From Pseudoalteromonas arctica (GTDB lineage: Bacteria > Pseudomonadota > Gammaproteobacteria > Enterobacterales > Alteromonadaceae): a stretch of DNA of 64,000 nucleotides. Location: positions 20,377-84,376 of the forward strand of contig NZ_JABBMT010000016.1 in assembly GCF_012927645.1 (NCBI RefSeq), in the 5' to 3' direction. The notes under the pieces are model-generated. The model saw only the letters and a list, made by a program, of their open reading frames with translations, did not search any database and was not told the DNA's origin. The number at the start of each line of letters is the position of its first letter. Positions within the stretch are counted from its first letter, which is position 1. Below, piece by piece: positions 28,242 through 36,880 of the stretch. The translations under genes were made by a program, and so were the position numbers.

Positions 28242-30239
28242 CTAAGTAATTTCCTCTTGCGTAGCAGCAGTTTTGATTTCTAAAGGTAGAGTTATACGAA
28301 TTGTCGTACCTCCTGAGCTGTTGTTATGAGCAGAAATAAGACCTTTATGTAATGATACAAATTCACGACACAAAGCTAAGCCAAGCCCAGTCCCGCCAGC
28401 ACCATTATTGGTTTTGCTACTTTGTACAAATTTTGAGAACACATGTTCAAGCTCATCATCGGGGATCCCTATACCACTATCAATCACTTCAATAATTGCC
28501 TGCTCGTGCTGCTTAATTAAAACGACTTCAATACAACTCTGCGGCTCACTAAACTTCAACGCATTACCGAGAATATTGCGCAATAATTGATTTATTTGCT
28601 CTTCATCGCAGTCAATTATAAAAGGCGATTTTTGTGGTAAGTACTTCACCTCAACCTCTTTTTCCAAAGCAGTACCTAACACATCGTCAATACTGGTTTT
28701 AATGATATTATTAAGGTTATGGGGCCGAGGGTTAAAAGGAAACTTACCAACATCGAGTTTAGATAAGTCGAGTAAATTATTAAGTAATGAAAGCAGCCGC
28801 TCGCCACTACATTCAATGCGAGATAAATATTTCTGCAACTTTTCAACCGAAATATCACCTCTGCCGAGTTTATCTAAACCAAAACGAGCAAAACTTAATA
28901 TTGAATGCATAGGAGTACGTAATTCATGGGACATGTTAGCAAGAAACTCTGATTTGCTGTGATTTGCTGCCTCAGCGACATTTTTAGCGTCTTCAAGCTG
29001 GGATGTTCGGGCACATACTTGTTCTTCAAGCATATCTTTTGCTTCGAGTAATAGCTCCTCTTTAAGTTTAAGGTGAGTAACATTTTTAAAAATAACTGCG
29101 AGTGCAATATCATCATGATGGTCTATTTCATTAAATGAGCCAACTAATGGAATGGTATCTTCGTCTTCCATTGGCAGATACACGTCACAACTAAATTGAC
29201 GATTTTTATTTAACGTCGCTATTTTTTCTTTGATTTGCTCAGCAGATGTTGCATCCAATAAAGTAAATATTGAGCTGCTTTTAAGTGCCTTTGCAGACAG
29301 GCGAAATAGTTTAGAGCAAGCATCGTTTGCTTCAATCACTTCACCATTGCGCTCAAATAACATAATCGCATCAGGTGTATGCTTATAAATAACGCGTAAC
29401 AAACTATCTTTTTCAATAAGTGCATCAACGGTATCTTGTAGGCGTTCAACCAACTCTGTGTTATGTCGTCTTAACAACTCAGTTTGCCAAAGTTTATGCA
29501 CCGATTGCAGTATCATATTTTCATTGATCGGTTTAACGAGTACATCTTCCACCCCTTGACGGATAGCTTCAATCATCGACACTTGATTTGGTTTTGAAGT
29601 GAATAGTAGGCAACGACATTGCGGGTATAATACTTTGAGGGCGGCAAATACTTCTAAACCAGAGCCATCTGGCAAGCTAAAATCGCTCAATAGCAGATCA
29701 ATTTCATGCCCTTGTGTTTTGCTAACCGCAGAGCTAATGCTATTAGCTGTAATGGTTTTAATATGAGCACCTAATAGACTATTTGCTATTTTTTCAAGCC
29801 GCTGTGGAATATGGTCGACCAGCAATACCGTTGGTAATACTAAAACACTATCAGAGCCAAGCTCTAAAACATTCTCCAATAAGGTGCTGATCTCTTTATT
29901 CGCAAAAAATGGATAAATCACCAGAGCATTTGGCATCAGCCGATTAAGATCACTAAATGAAGAAAGTTGTTCATTGTTTTCAACTTTAGGTGCCAGCAGT
30001 AAAAAGCGCTCTTGACTGACCTGTGTCACTAAAAAACTTGCGGTAGCCACTGGAACACCGTGGGCAATAGTCACTAAATCATAATTATTAAACGCTATGC
30101 ATTCCGGTAGCATTGAAAAATGGATCAATTCAACTTCACAGCCAATCAATTCAAGCAATACTTTTATTCGCATCGCTAAAATACTATTGCTATCAACGAT
30201 CAATATTTTCCGCACAGCTTTGACCCCGCTTTTCATCAA
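28242..30239 (-). CDS. hybrid sensor histidine kinase with N-terminal receiver domains
   Basis: A 665-residue soluble kinase. In order: a degenerate receiver-like domain (1-115, no phosphorylatable Asp), a complete receiver (135-250, Asp 186 in 'LLLSDFSLPDGSG'), a PAS domain (about 275-395), a coiled coil, HisKA with His 438 in 'NMSHELRTPMHS', and HATPase_c with 'GTGLGLALCREF'. No transmembrane segment, so it responds to cytoplasmic signals or a partner protein. The response regulator gene follows about 65 bp later. Confidence 0.9.
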   Translation of the reverse strand: MMKSGVKAVRKILIVDSNSILAMRIKVLLELIGCEVELIHFSMLPECIAFNNYDLVTIAHGVPVATASFLVTQVSQERFLLLAPKVENNEQLSSFSDLNRLMPNALVIYPFFANKEISTLLENVLELGSDSVLVLPTVLLVDHIPQRLEKIANSLLGAHIKTITANSISSAVSKTQGHEIDLLLSDFSLPDGSGLEVFAALKVLYPQCRCLLFTSKPNQVSMIEAIRQGVEDVLVKPINENMILQSVHKLWQTELLRRHNTELVERLQDTVDALIEKDSLLRVIYKHTPDAIMLFERNGEVIEANDACSKLFRLSAKALKSSSIFTLLDATSAEQIKEKIATLNKNRQFSCDVYLPMEDEDTIPLVGSFNEIDHHDDIALAVIFKNVTHLKLKEELLLEAKDMLEEQVCARTSQLEDAKNVAEAANHSKSEFLANMSHELRTPMHSILSFARFGLDKLGRGDISVEKLQKYLSRIECSGERLLSLLNNLLDLSKLDVGKFPFNPRPHNLNNIIKTSIDDVLGTALEKEVEVKYLPQKSPFIIDCDEEQINQLLRNILGNALKFSEPQSCIEVVLIKQHEQAIIEVIDSGIGIPDDELEHVFSKFVQSSKTNNGAGGTGLGLALCREFVSLHKGLISAHNNSSGGTTIRITLPLEIKTAATQEEIT

Positions 30240-30311
30240 CTTAACATGATAAAAGCGTAGTCTAAGTTTTCTGCATTAACATCATCTAAAGGATTATTTT
30301 TAGTCGTATAT

Positions 30312-30800
30312 CTACCCTAAATGCTTACCTAAGATAGTTAAGCTGTAATGGTTGTCATCCAAAATAGCCACATTCGGTAAGTTTCCCCATTGTTGATAAC
30401 CAAAGCGCTCGAACAATTTAATACTCGGTATATTATGACTAAATATAAATGCTAGTAGCACTTTAATATTTAATGGCTTAGCTTGCTCCTGGGCAAAAGC
30501 AAGTAAGTGCTTACCAAGCCCTTGACCTTGTGCAAATGCGGTAATATAGATACTGATTTCTACCGTTGCATCATAGGCTGGACGACCATAAAAAGATTTA
30601 TAACTAAGCCAAGCTATCACCTTAGAGTCTTGCTCATAAACGTAAATAGGCCGCTGCTTAGTATGGCTATTAAACCAACTTTGCTTGTCTGCTATGCTTA
30701 CTTGTTCGGTGTCGGCTGTAACCATTCTACTTGCTATTGTTTCATTATAAATTGCAACTATGGCGGCTAAATCATTACTATTTGCTAATCGTATTGTCAT
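30312..30800 (-). CDS. GNAT N-acetyltransferase (PAT/MnaT-like)
   Basis: A 162-residue GNAT protein resembling phosphinothricin or methionine-derivative acetyltransferases: 'IRLANSNDLAAIVAIYNETI' at the start, the acetyl-CoA loop 'QGQGLGKHLL' near residue 93, and 'SIKLFERFGYQ'. The typical substrate is a small amino acid analogue. The gene is monocistronic, and its substrate is unknown. Confidence 0.85.
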   Translation of the reverse strand: MTIRLANSNDLAAIVAIYNETIASRMVTADTEQVSIADKQSWFNSHTKQRPIYVYEQDSKVIAWLSYKSFYGRPAYDATVEISIYITAFAQGQGLGKHLLAFAQEQAKPLNIKVLLAFIFSHNIPSIKLFERFGYQQWGNLPNVAILDDNHYSLTILGKHLG

Positions 30801-30924
30801 TTTGTTTTTAGCGGTTGTTGATCACTTCATTGCATAGTAACGTATGAGTTAAGGTCACACCACTGCAAAATAAACGGTAGACTGCCATCCAGGGTGATCA
30901 GCCACAACAAGTTAAGGAGTCGGT

Positions 30925-31497
30925 ATGTTTAAAAAGTTATTATTATACTGCGCAATACTCAGTTGCAGTGTTTATGCGCAGCCAGAGCAAACCAACCAGC
31001 GGCAAGTTGAGGCTACATCATGTGATGATTTTACTAATGTTACTATGCGTAAGCTTCGCTCTAAAGAGAGTATTAATTTATGTCAATTCAAGAATAAACC
31101 CTTATTGATAGTCAATACAGCAAGCAACTGCGGTTTTACGCCACAATTTGAAGGGCTTGAAGCGTTATATCAAAAATACCAAGACCAAGGCTTAGTGATA
31201 CTGGGATTTCCTTCTGATGATTTTTTCCAAGAAGAAGATGACGAAAAAGCCACTGCTAAAGTCTGTTTTGTAAATTACGGTGTGACCTTCCCGATGTTTG
31301 CCACCAGCGAAGTCAGAGGCCGTGATGCCAATGCTATATTTAAACATTTAAATGCCCAAACGAGCTCGCCAAATTGGAACTTTTATAAATACCTCGTATC
31401 TGCAGATCGAAAGCAGGTCGAACGTTTTAATAGCAAAACCAAGCCAGATTCAGGCAAATTAGTTAAAGCGATAGAACAAGCAATTTCAGATATTTAA
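30925..31497 (+). CDS. exported glutathione peroxidase-family protein
   Basis: A 190-residue thioredoxin-fold peroxidase with a signal peptide (about 1-18). The peroxidatic Cys69 lies in 'NTASNCGFT', and 'NWNFYKYLV' supplies the Trp/Asn pair. The usual 'FPCNQF' loop reads 'FPSDDF' (residues 95-100), so the catalytic glutamine position is Asp99. A Cys near residue 113 ('AKVCFVNYG') may act as resolving cysteine. It probably reduces peroxides in the periplasm. Confidence 0.85.
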   Translation: MFKKLLLYCAILSCSVYAQPEQTNQRQVEATSCDDFTNVTMRKLRSKESINLCQFKNKPLLIVNTASNCGFTPQFEGLEALYQKYQDQGLVILGFPSDDFFQEEDDEKATAKVCFVNYGVTFPMFATSEVRGRDANAIFKHLNAQTSSPNWNFYKYLVSADRKQVERFNSKTKPDSGKLVKAIEQAISDI

Positions 31498-31582
31498 TTT
31501 TCTACTGGTACAAGTAGTTATTATTGGACTAGAATAACGTAAGGTTTGATTAAAAAAACACCACTTTGAAACGGGAGATTTT

Positions 31583-31864
31583 ATGACAGTGGCAAGTGCA
31601 AGACACATATTAGTAGACAGCGAAGCGCAGTGCTTAGATTTAAAAACCAAGATTGAGCAAGGCGAGGATTTTGCTGAGTTAGCTAAGACACATTCAAACT
31701 GCCCTTCAGGTCAGGATGGCGGTGCATTAGGAGAGTTTGGTCCTGGTATGATGGTTCCTGAATTTGATAAAGTGGTATTTTCAGCACCCATTAATCAAGT
31801 ACAAGGCCCTGTACAAACTCAATTTGGCTACCACTTACTTGAAGTGACCAGCCGTACAGAATAA
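31583..31864 (+). CDS. ppiC: parvulin-type peptidyl-prolyl isomerase PpiC
   Basis: A 93-residue single-domain cytoplasmic parvulin: 'ASARHILVDSEAQC', 'DFAELAKTHSNCPSG', 'GGALGEFGPGMMVPEFD' and 'VQTQFGYHLLEV' cover the family. Length equals E. coli PpiC (93). It catalyses cis-trans isomerisation of X-Pro bonds. GGGAG precedes the start, and a terminator follows. Confidence 0.95.
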   Translation: MTVASARHILVDSEAQCLDLKTKIEQGEDFAELAKTHSNCPSGQDGGALGEFGPGMMVPEFDKVVFSAPINQVQGPVQTQFGYHLLEVTSRTE

Positions 31865-31892
31865 CCTTTGTTTTATCACTAATTTAAAAGAC

Positions 31893-31916
31893 AGCCGCCT
31901 CTGCGGCTTTCTTTTT
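31893..31916 (+). terminator. rho-independent terminator after ppiC
   Basis: AGCCGC/GCGGCT stem with loop CTCT followed by TTCTTTTT, 28 bp past the ppiC stop. Confidence 0.85.
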
Positions 31917-31932
31917 ATCCTAAGGAAAGCAC

Positions 31933-32511
31933 ATGCAACTATTAGGCTCAACAACCTCGCCATTTGTACGCCGCATTCGTATTTGGGCACTGTTAAATCA
32001 ATGCAGTCTTGAGTTTATCAACTTAGATATTTTTTCCGACACTGATCGTCAGCTGATGATACAAAATAACCCAGCCCGAAAAATTCCAGTGCTAATCACT
32101 AAGCAGCAAACGTTGGCGGATTCAAATAACATCATCCGCTTTTTACTCGAACAGCACAGTCAAACTAGTCTGAATTGGCAGCAAGAGCATCTGCTAACAA
32201 TCATTAATGCATGCAGTGATTCACTGGTTGAGCTATTACTTTGTCAGCGCTCAGGATTCGATACGCAGGATGATAAATTATTTTTTAATCTACAAAATGA
32301 ACGCATTGCTGAAACATTAAGCTATTTAAATAACCATTTTGCAGATGCAGAATTTAAAAGCTGTGAATACCTGTGCATCAGTTTATACTGCTTACTTGAT
32401 TGGATTTGCTTTCGCGAGCTAACGGATCTAACGGCACATACCGAGTTAATGAAGTTCTATCACTCATTTGCTCAGCAACAGGCAGTGCAGCAAACCGATC
32501 CACGTAATTAA
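31933..32511 (+). CDS. glutathione S-transferase-like protein
   Basis: A 192-residue protein with an N-terminal thioredoxin-like GST domain ('LLGSTTSPFVRRIRIWALL', then 'ARKIPVLI' with the cis-proline and 'LADSNNIIRFL') and an all-helical C-terminal domain. The Ser-Pro-Phe near residue 8 is the typical activating region. It is probably detoxifying or a regulator. Substrate unknown. The next gene follows after 17 bp. Confidence 0.85.
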   Translation: MQLLGSTTSPFVRRIRIWALLNQCSLEFINLDIFSDTDRQLMIQNNPARKIPVLITKQQTLADSNNIIRFLLEQHSQTSLNWQQEHLLTIINACSDSLVELLLCQRSGFDTQDDKLFFNLQNERIAETLSYLNNHFADAEFKSCEYLCISLYCLLDWICFRELTDLTAHTELMKFYHSFAQQQAVQQTDPRN

Positions 32512-32528
32512 CATTTAAGGGTAAACAC

Positions 32529-32879
32529 ATGAGTGATATCGAAATTGAATCAGAACTGGTAAGTTTTGTTGAAAAAGTACGTCAAAGTGAACAAATCTGG
32601 GCGCTAGGTACGGAAGATGGCGGTTTTGTGGTTTGTGACTCTAACCAATTTGAAAACACCGATGTACTACTATTGTGGGAAAGTGAAGCAACAGCAAAAG
32701 CCCAGTGTAAAGAAGAGTGGGCCGATTACAATCCACTGCAAATCACCTTGGATGAATTTTTAGATGACTGGGTTGAAGATCTAAAAGAAGATGATGCTCT
32801 GGTTGGCCTAAACTGGAATGACGACCAAGTATGTGTTGAAATCGAGCCGGTTGGATTAGCACGCGCACTAAGCGAGTAA
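32529..32879 (+). CDS. DUF2750 family protein
   Basis: A 116-residue acidic soluble protein with 'IWALGTEDGGFVVCDS', 'LLLWESEATAKAQC' and 'EWADYNPLQITLDEFLDDWV', which I recognise as DUF2750. Members are widespread in bacteria without assigned function. It is closely spaced after the GST-like gene, and they are probably cotranscribed. Confidence 0.8.
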   Translation: MSDIEIESELVSFVEKVRQSEQIWALGTEDGGFVVCDSNQFENTDVLLLWESEATAKAQCKEEWADYNPLQITLDEFLDDWVEDLKEDDALVGLNWNDDQVCVEIEPVGLARALSE

Positions 32880-32902
32880 GCATTATTTAACATTGCTTTA
32901 CT

Positions 32903-32931
32903 GCGCTAGTTTATTTGCTATAAACTAGCGC
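32903..32931 (+). terminator. perfect 12-bp hairpin, probable terminator
   Basis: GCGCTAGTTTAT/ATAAACTAGCGC with loop TTGCT, 24 bp after the DUF2750 stop. The T run that follows is weak, so part of transcription may read through into the next gene. Confidence 0.55.
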
Positions 32932-32956
32932 AAATCTTTACTTTCAGGGTATTACG

Positions 32957-33637
32957 TTGAAATCCCATCTTGGTCGCCGCCCTTTTTCCGCTATGGAATT
33001 ACATACGCTTTACCATGGCTATATATATGGTGATCAACGCTTACCTCGCGAACAACCGAAACATTGGCATTTCTGGCTCCCTTTAATCGCTTATTATAGT
33101 GGCGCTTACAGTGATGAAATTGGCCAGTTACAGCTGTGCGATATTGTTGAACATCAACAGATCCTTTGTTTTCATTTCCATACCCACGGCAAAATAAAAG
33201 CCCGTATTGTGCCTATCCATCAAGCACTTTTTGATGCTGGCTTAAACGAGTATATAACAACCGTTAAACAACGGGGACACAGTCGCCTATTGTTTGACCT
33301 GCCATCTAAATCAGGTCGCTATAGCGAAAAAGTTCGCATTTGGTTCTCTGGTGAAGGAGAGCGTGCCGGCTACTTACAAAAGTGTGACATTCCCAATATC
33401 GATCAACTTGGTATGAAAACCGCTGTCAGCAGTCTCAGGCTCAATTTTGAGCAGCAAATCCGCATTTATGCAATTCAAGCAGGCAATAAAGATGCTTTTA
33501 ATTATCTACTTGGCTTTAATGAATATGAATTGACTGAATTTAGCGATGTAACCACCCTTGATCAGATCTGCCAACAAATACGCGTGATCAACCAGCACAT
33601 TGATTGGCACCGCTTTAATCAACGCCATACCATTTAA
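32957..33637 (+). CDS. degenerate tyrosine-recombinase-like protein
   Basis: A 226-residue protein with the outline of the phage-integrase catalytic domain: 'FWLPLIAYYSGAYSDEIGQL' (39-58) matches box I, 'KIKARIVPIHQALFDAG' (79-95) the beta hairpin, and 'SSLRLNF' (158-164) box II. The catalytic set is broken: box I Arg is Tyr51, the HxxR His is Ser158 (Arg161 kept), the next His is Phe187, and no nucleophilic Tyr is evident. The frame is intact, from TTG 32957 with AGGG upstream. It may be a domesticated DNA-binding protein. Confidence 0.6.
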   Translation: MKSHLGRRPFSAMELHTLYHGYIYGDQRLPREQPKHWHFWLPLIAYYSGAYSDEIGQLQLCDIVEHQQILCFHFHTHGKIKARIVPIHQALFDAGLNEYITTVKQRGHSRLLFDLPSKSGRYSEKVRIWFSGEGERAGYLQKCDIPNIDQLGMKTAVSSLRLNFEQQIRIYAIQAGNKDAFNYLLGFNEYELTEFSDVTTLDQICQQIRVINQHIDWHRFNQRHTI

Positions 33638-33729
33638 CAAATTTTGTTACCAACTAGCTCATTACTCACTGCTTAAAAACTGTTAGGATAACTAAGACAA
33701 ACTCTAACAAGAAAATATCAGGATCCTCT

Positions 33730-36300
33730 ATGTTTATTAAAAGCCTACTCACACTCAGTGTGGCCGTTGCCGTAACTTCAGCTCATGCTAATGAATTTGT
33801 ACTTGAAAAGCTTGCAAAACCAAGCTCTCAACAGGTTTCTTTAACGCTTGACCCAGCTCAAGAATCGTTTAACGGCATGACCAAAATTACCCTTGAAGTA
33901 CTTAGGCCAACTAACTATATCGAGCTAAATGGTGTTGCTTACGCAACGCAAATGGCCAAACTACTTGGCGCAGAAAACTGTGACTTGAGTACTGAAATGC
34001 TAAAAACAGGTAAAGTAAAATTTAGCTGCGATGAGCAAATTCAACCAGGTAAATACACGCTTAAAGTCGACTTCACAGCCCCCTATAACCGCCAAAGTGT
34101 TGGCCTATATAAAACCTTAGATCAGGGTGTGCCGTATTTATTTACCCAGTTTGAAATGAGCGATGCCCGCCGCGCATTTCCAGTATTTGATGAACCAAGT
34201 TATAAAATTCCATTCCAATTAACGATTACAGCACCTAGCTCGCAAAAAGTGTATGCCAATACACCTGAGTTAAAAACGACCATTAATGGCGATATGACCA
34301 CTCACTTTTTTGATAAAACACCGCCAATTCCTTCATACTTAGTGGCGATGGCTGTCGGTCCATTTGAGGAGCGTGAAGTCAAAGGTATGCCAATTCCAGG
34401 CCGTGTGATCACGCCACAAGGTAAAATTCACTTAGGTGAATATGCCGAGCAAGCAATACCAAAAGTATTGGCCGCGCTTGAAAGCTACTTTGGTATTCCT
34501 TACGTTTATAAAAAGCTTGATTCTGTTGCCGTGCCAGAATTTCCTTTTGGGGCTATGGAAAATGCCGGGTTAGTTACCTACCGTGAAGATATTTTGCTGC
34601 TTGATTTAGCCACCGCTACTCGCAATAAAAAACAACGTAATGTATCTATCATCGCTCATGAACTTGCTCACCAGTGGTACGGTAACTTAGTAACCATGAA
34701 ATGGTGGAATGATTTATGGCTAAATGAAGCGTTTGCAAGCTGGATGGCCGCTAAAATCACAGCCCAACTTAACCCTGAATTTGAATCACATTTAGACCTA
34801 CCGCAAAATAACGTTATGGCGTTAGACGCTCGTTTAAGTACTAAGCCAATTCGTAAACCAATTAAAACCGAAGCCGATATAATGGATGGGTTAGGACTCG
34901 CCTACAGTAAAGGCAGCTCTGTGCTTGCAATGGTTGAAAACTGGATTGGCGAAAAGGCTTTCCAGCAGGGTATTCGCGCTTATTTAAAAGAGTTCTCGTA
35001 TAAAAACGCCGAAGCAGCCGATTTATGGCAAGCCCTTGGTAAAGCATCAAATAAAGATGTGGCAGCGGTTTTAAAATCGTTTATCGAACAATCTTCATTC
35101 CCACTGATCAAAGTAACTCAGCAAGGTAAAACGATTAGCATTAATCAAAGCCGCTTTACTAACGCGGGCGTTGATGCTCCTGCACAGCTTTGGAATGTGC
35201 CAGTTGCAATAAAATACGGTGCTGGCGATAAAGTTAAAACTGCCAATGTATTACTCACTAAAGCCAATCAAACTGTTGAACTTGAATTTGAAGCTGAGTG
35301 GATTTATCCAGATCAAGGCGCTTTAGGTTATTACCGCTGGGTAATGGATGACCAACAATTTGCTGCTTTGATTGATAACGCCGCACAGTCATTGACAGTA
35401 CGTGAACGTTTAGCGTTACTCTCTGCCGCTGATGCATTACTAGATGCAGGTGTTATTTCAGCAGCCCATTTAATGCAAACACTAGAAGCTTTTGTAAGCG
35501 ACAAACACCCACGCGTTGCAAATACCGCTTTGGGTTATTTAGCCGCACAAAAGCGTACCTTTGAAGATGAAAGCAACCAAGACCTGTGGCCTGAGTTTAT
35601 TCGTAAAAGCATCATGCCCGCAGCTAAACAGTATGGTTTAACTGCGAAAGTCGATGAAGATGCAGCCATTGCACAATTGCGTACGCAGGTAGTGACGCGC
35701 TTAGGCTTTGACGGGGAAGATAAGAGCGTTATAAACACCGCCAAAGCACAAGCACGTGTTTACTTAAATAATCCAGAGAAAGTCGATCCATACTTAGCAT
35801 CAACTTACTTAAACTTAGCCGCATTCCATGGTGATAAAAACCTACTCAATGCGTATATAAATACCTTTAAAACCACCAAAGATCCGCAAGTACGTACAAA
35901 AATGCTAGCGGCTATGAGTTACTTTGCCACACCGGAGCTACAAACTAAGGTATTAAACTACAGTTTAACTGACGATGTTACTGCATCTGATATGCGTACT
36001 ATTATGTCTGGCCAAATGTATACAAAAGCACGTGAGGCTTTGTTTATTAGTTGGGTATATGAAAATTACGATAAAGTAGCGGCTAATTTGCCACCTTTCT
36101 TTGTGCCTAACCTGCCTTACTTTACAACTTCAGGTTGTAGTGCAAGCAGTTTAGCGAAAACGCAAAGCTTCTTTATGAGTAAAATTGCTGACGAACCAGG
36201 TTATGCGCGTACTTTAAGTAAACTTGAAGAAAGCGTGAACAATTGTATCTCACTTAAAGAGCGTGAATTAGATTCTGTTAATAGCTTCTTAAAACGTTAA
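33730..36300 (+). CDS. M1-family zinc aminopeptidase, exported
   Basis: An 856-residue gluzincin with a signal peptide (1-20). Substrate-binding 'GAMEN' is at 274-278, zinc motif HELAH at 310-314, and the third ligand Glu333 in 'LNEAF'. A C-terminal ERAP1-like helical domain follows from about 520. It removes N-terminal residues from peptides in the periplasm or outside the cell, and differs from cytoplasmic PepN by its signal peptide. It is monocistronic. Confidence 0.93.
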   Translation: MFIKSLLTLSVAVAVTSAHANEFVLEKLAKPSSQQVSLTLDPAQESFNGMTKITLEVLRPTNYIELNGVAYATQMAKLLGAENCDLSTEMLKTGKVKFSCDEQIQPGKYTLKVDFTAPYNRQSVGLYKTLDQGVPYLFTQFEMSDARRAFPVFDEPSYKIPFQLTITAPSSQKVYANTPELKTTINGDMTTHFFDKTPPIPSYLVAMAVGPFEEREVKGMPIPGRVITPQGKIHLGEYAEQAIPKVLAALESYFGIPYVYKKLDSVAVPEFPFGAMENAGLVTYREDILLLDLATATRNKKQRNVSIIAHELAHQWYGNLVTMKWWNDLWLNEAFASWMAAKITAQLNPEFESHLDLPQNNVMALDARLSTKPIRKPIKTEADIMDGLGLAYSKGSSVLAMVENWIGEKAFQQGIRAYLKEFSYKNAEAADLWQALGKASNKDVAAVLKSFIEQSSFPLIKVTQQGKTISINQSRFTNAGVDAPAQLWNVPVAIKYGAGDKVKTANVLLTKANQTVELEFEAEWIYPDQGALGYYRWVMDDQQFAALIDNAAQSLTVRERLALLSAADALLDAGVISAAHLMQTLEAFVSDKHPRVANTALGYLAAQKRTFEDESNQDLWPEFIRKSIMPAAKQYGLTAKVDEDAAIAQLRTQVVTRLGFDGEDKSVINTAKAQARVYLNNPEKVDPYLASTYLNLAAFHGDKNLLNAYINTFKTTKDPQVRTKMLAAMSYFATPELQTKVLNYSLTDDVTASDMRTIMSGQMYTKAREALFISWVYENYDKVAANLPPFFVPNLPYFTTSGCSASSLAKTQSFFMSKIADEPGYARTLSKLEESVNNCISLKERELDSVNSFLKR

Positions 36301-36302
36301 TT

Positions 36303-36358
36303 TATACCCTAACCATCTCAAGATGCAGAATTCAGCATCTTGAGGTGGCTTGGGTATA
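36303..36358. repeat. palindromic intergenic repeat
   Basis: A 56-bp near-perfect palindrome: TATACCC at one end, GGGTATA at the other, an ACCA/TGG(T) arm, and the inner arms CTCAAGATGC (36317-36326) and GCATCTTGAG (36335-36344) around AGAATTCA. Its left half recurs at 17292-17326. It lies 2 bp after the aminopeptidase stop, between convergent genes. Confidence 0.8.
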
Positions 36359-36366
36359 TATCTACA

Positions 36367-36395
36367 AAAACGGCAAGCCAGTGGCTTGCCGTTTT
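36367..36395. terminator. bidirectional rho-independent terminator
   Basis: AAAACGGCAAGCC/GGCTTGCCGTTTT stem with a 3-nt loop, A and T runs on either side, between convergent genes. Confidence 0.9.
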
Positions 36396-36437
36396 GTATC
36401 TATTGCTTAGCTTAGCTTAACTATCAATAAGCTCAAG

Positions 36438-36803
36438 CTAGCCGTTAATAATTTTGATAAGTGAAGTAATAAAGCCTTTAGCGCCTTCAACGCTGGTCAT
36501 TTTAAAACCAATTCCATAATGTATTGGATTCGTGCTTTTAAAAATACGCGCTGGAAACCGTGTCATTTCACTACTATGAAAAAAACCGCTAATGCGGTTA
36601 ACGCCTGCTATTTTATTAAAATCATCACTAAAGACTTCCAGTGCAGGACGAAGTACAAGCTTAGCTTGACCACCTTCTATATGCAGATAAATTGCTTCTT
36701 TGGACTTAGGTAACATGTATTCAGTGATATTCTTAATTCTAAAATTACTACGGCACTCTAATGCTATAAGTTGCTCGTTGATTTGCTCTGGACTAGCTGA
36801 CAT
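36438..36803 (-). CDS. hypothetical protein
   Basis: A 121-residue soluble protein that I do not recognise. It has mixed alpha/beta character, no signal peptide or membrane helix, and no clear catalytic motif. 'RSNFRIKNITEYML' and 'RISGFFHSSEMTRFPARIF' might be conserved stretches. It stands alone on the minus strand between a terminator and another exported protein. Confidence 0.6.
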   Translation of the reverse strand: MSASPEQINEQLIALECRSNFRIKNITEYMLPKSKEAIYLHIEGGQAKLVLRPALEVFSDDFNKIAGVNRISGFFHSSEMTRFPARIFKSTNPIHYGIGFKMTSVEGAKGFITSLIKIING

Positions 36804-36880
36804 GGATATCCTTGATTTTCATTAAGCTCTTAGCTGTAAACTACAGTACAGCCAAGCAGCTGCAAAGTTTTATATTATAG

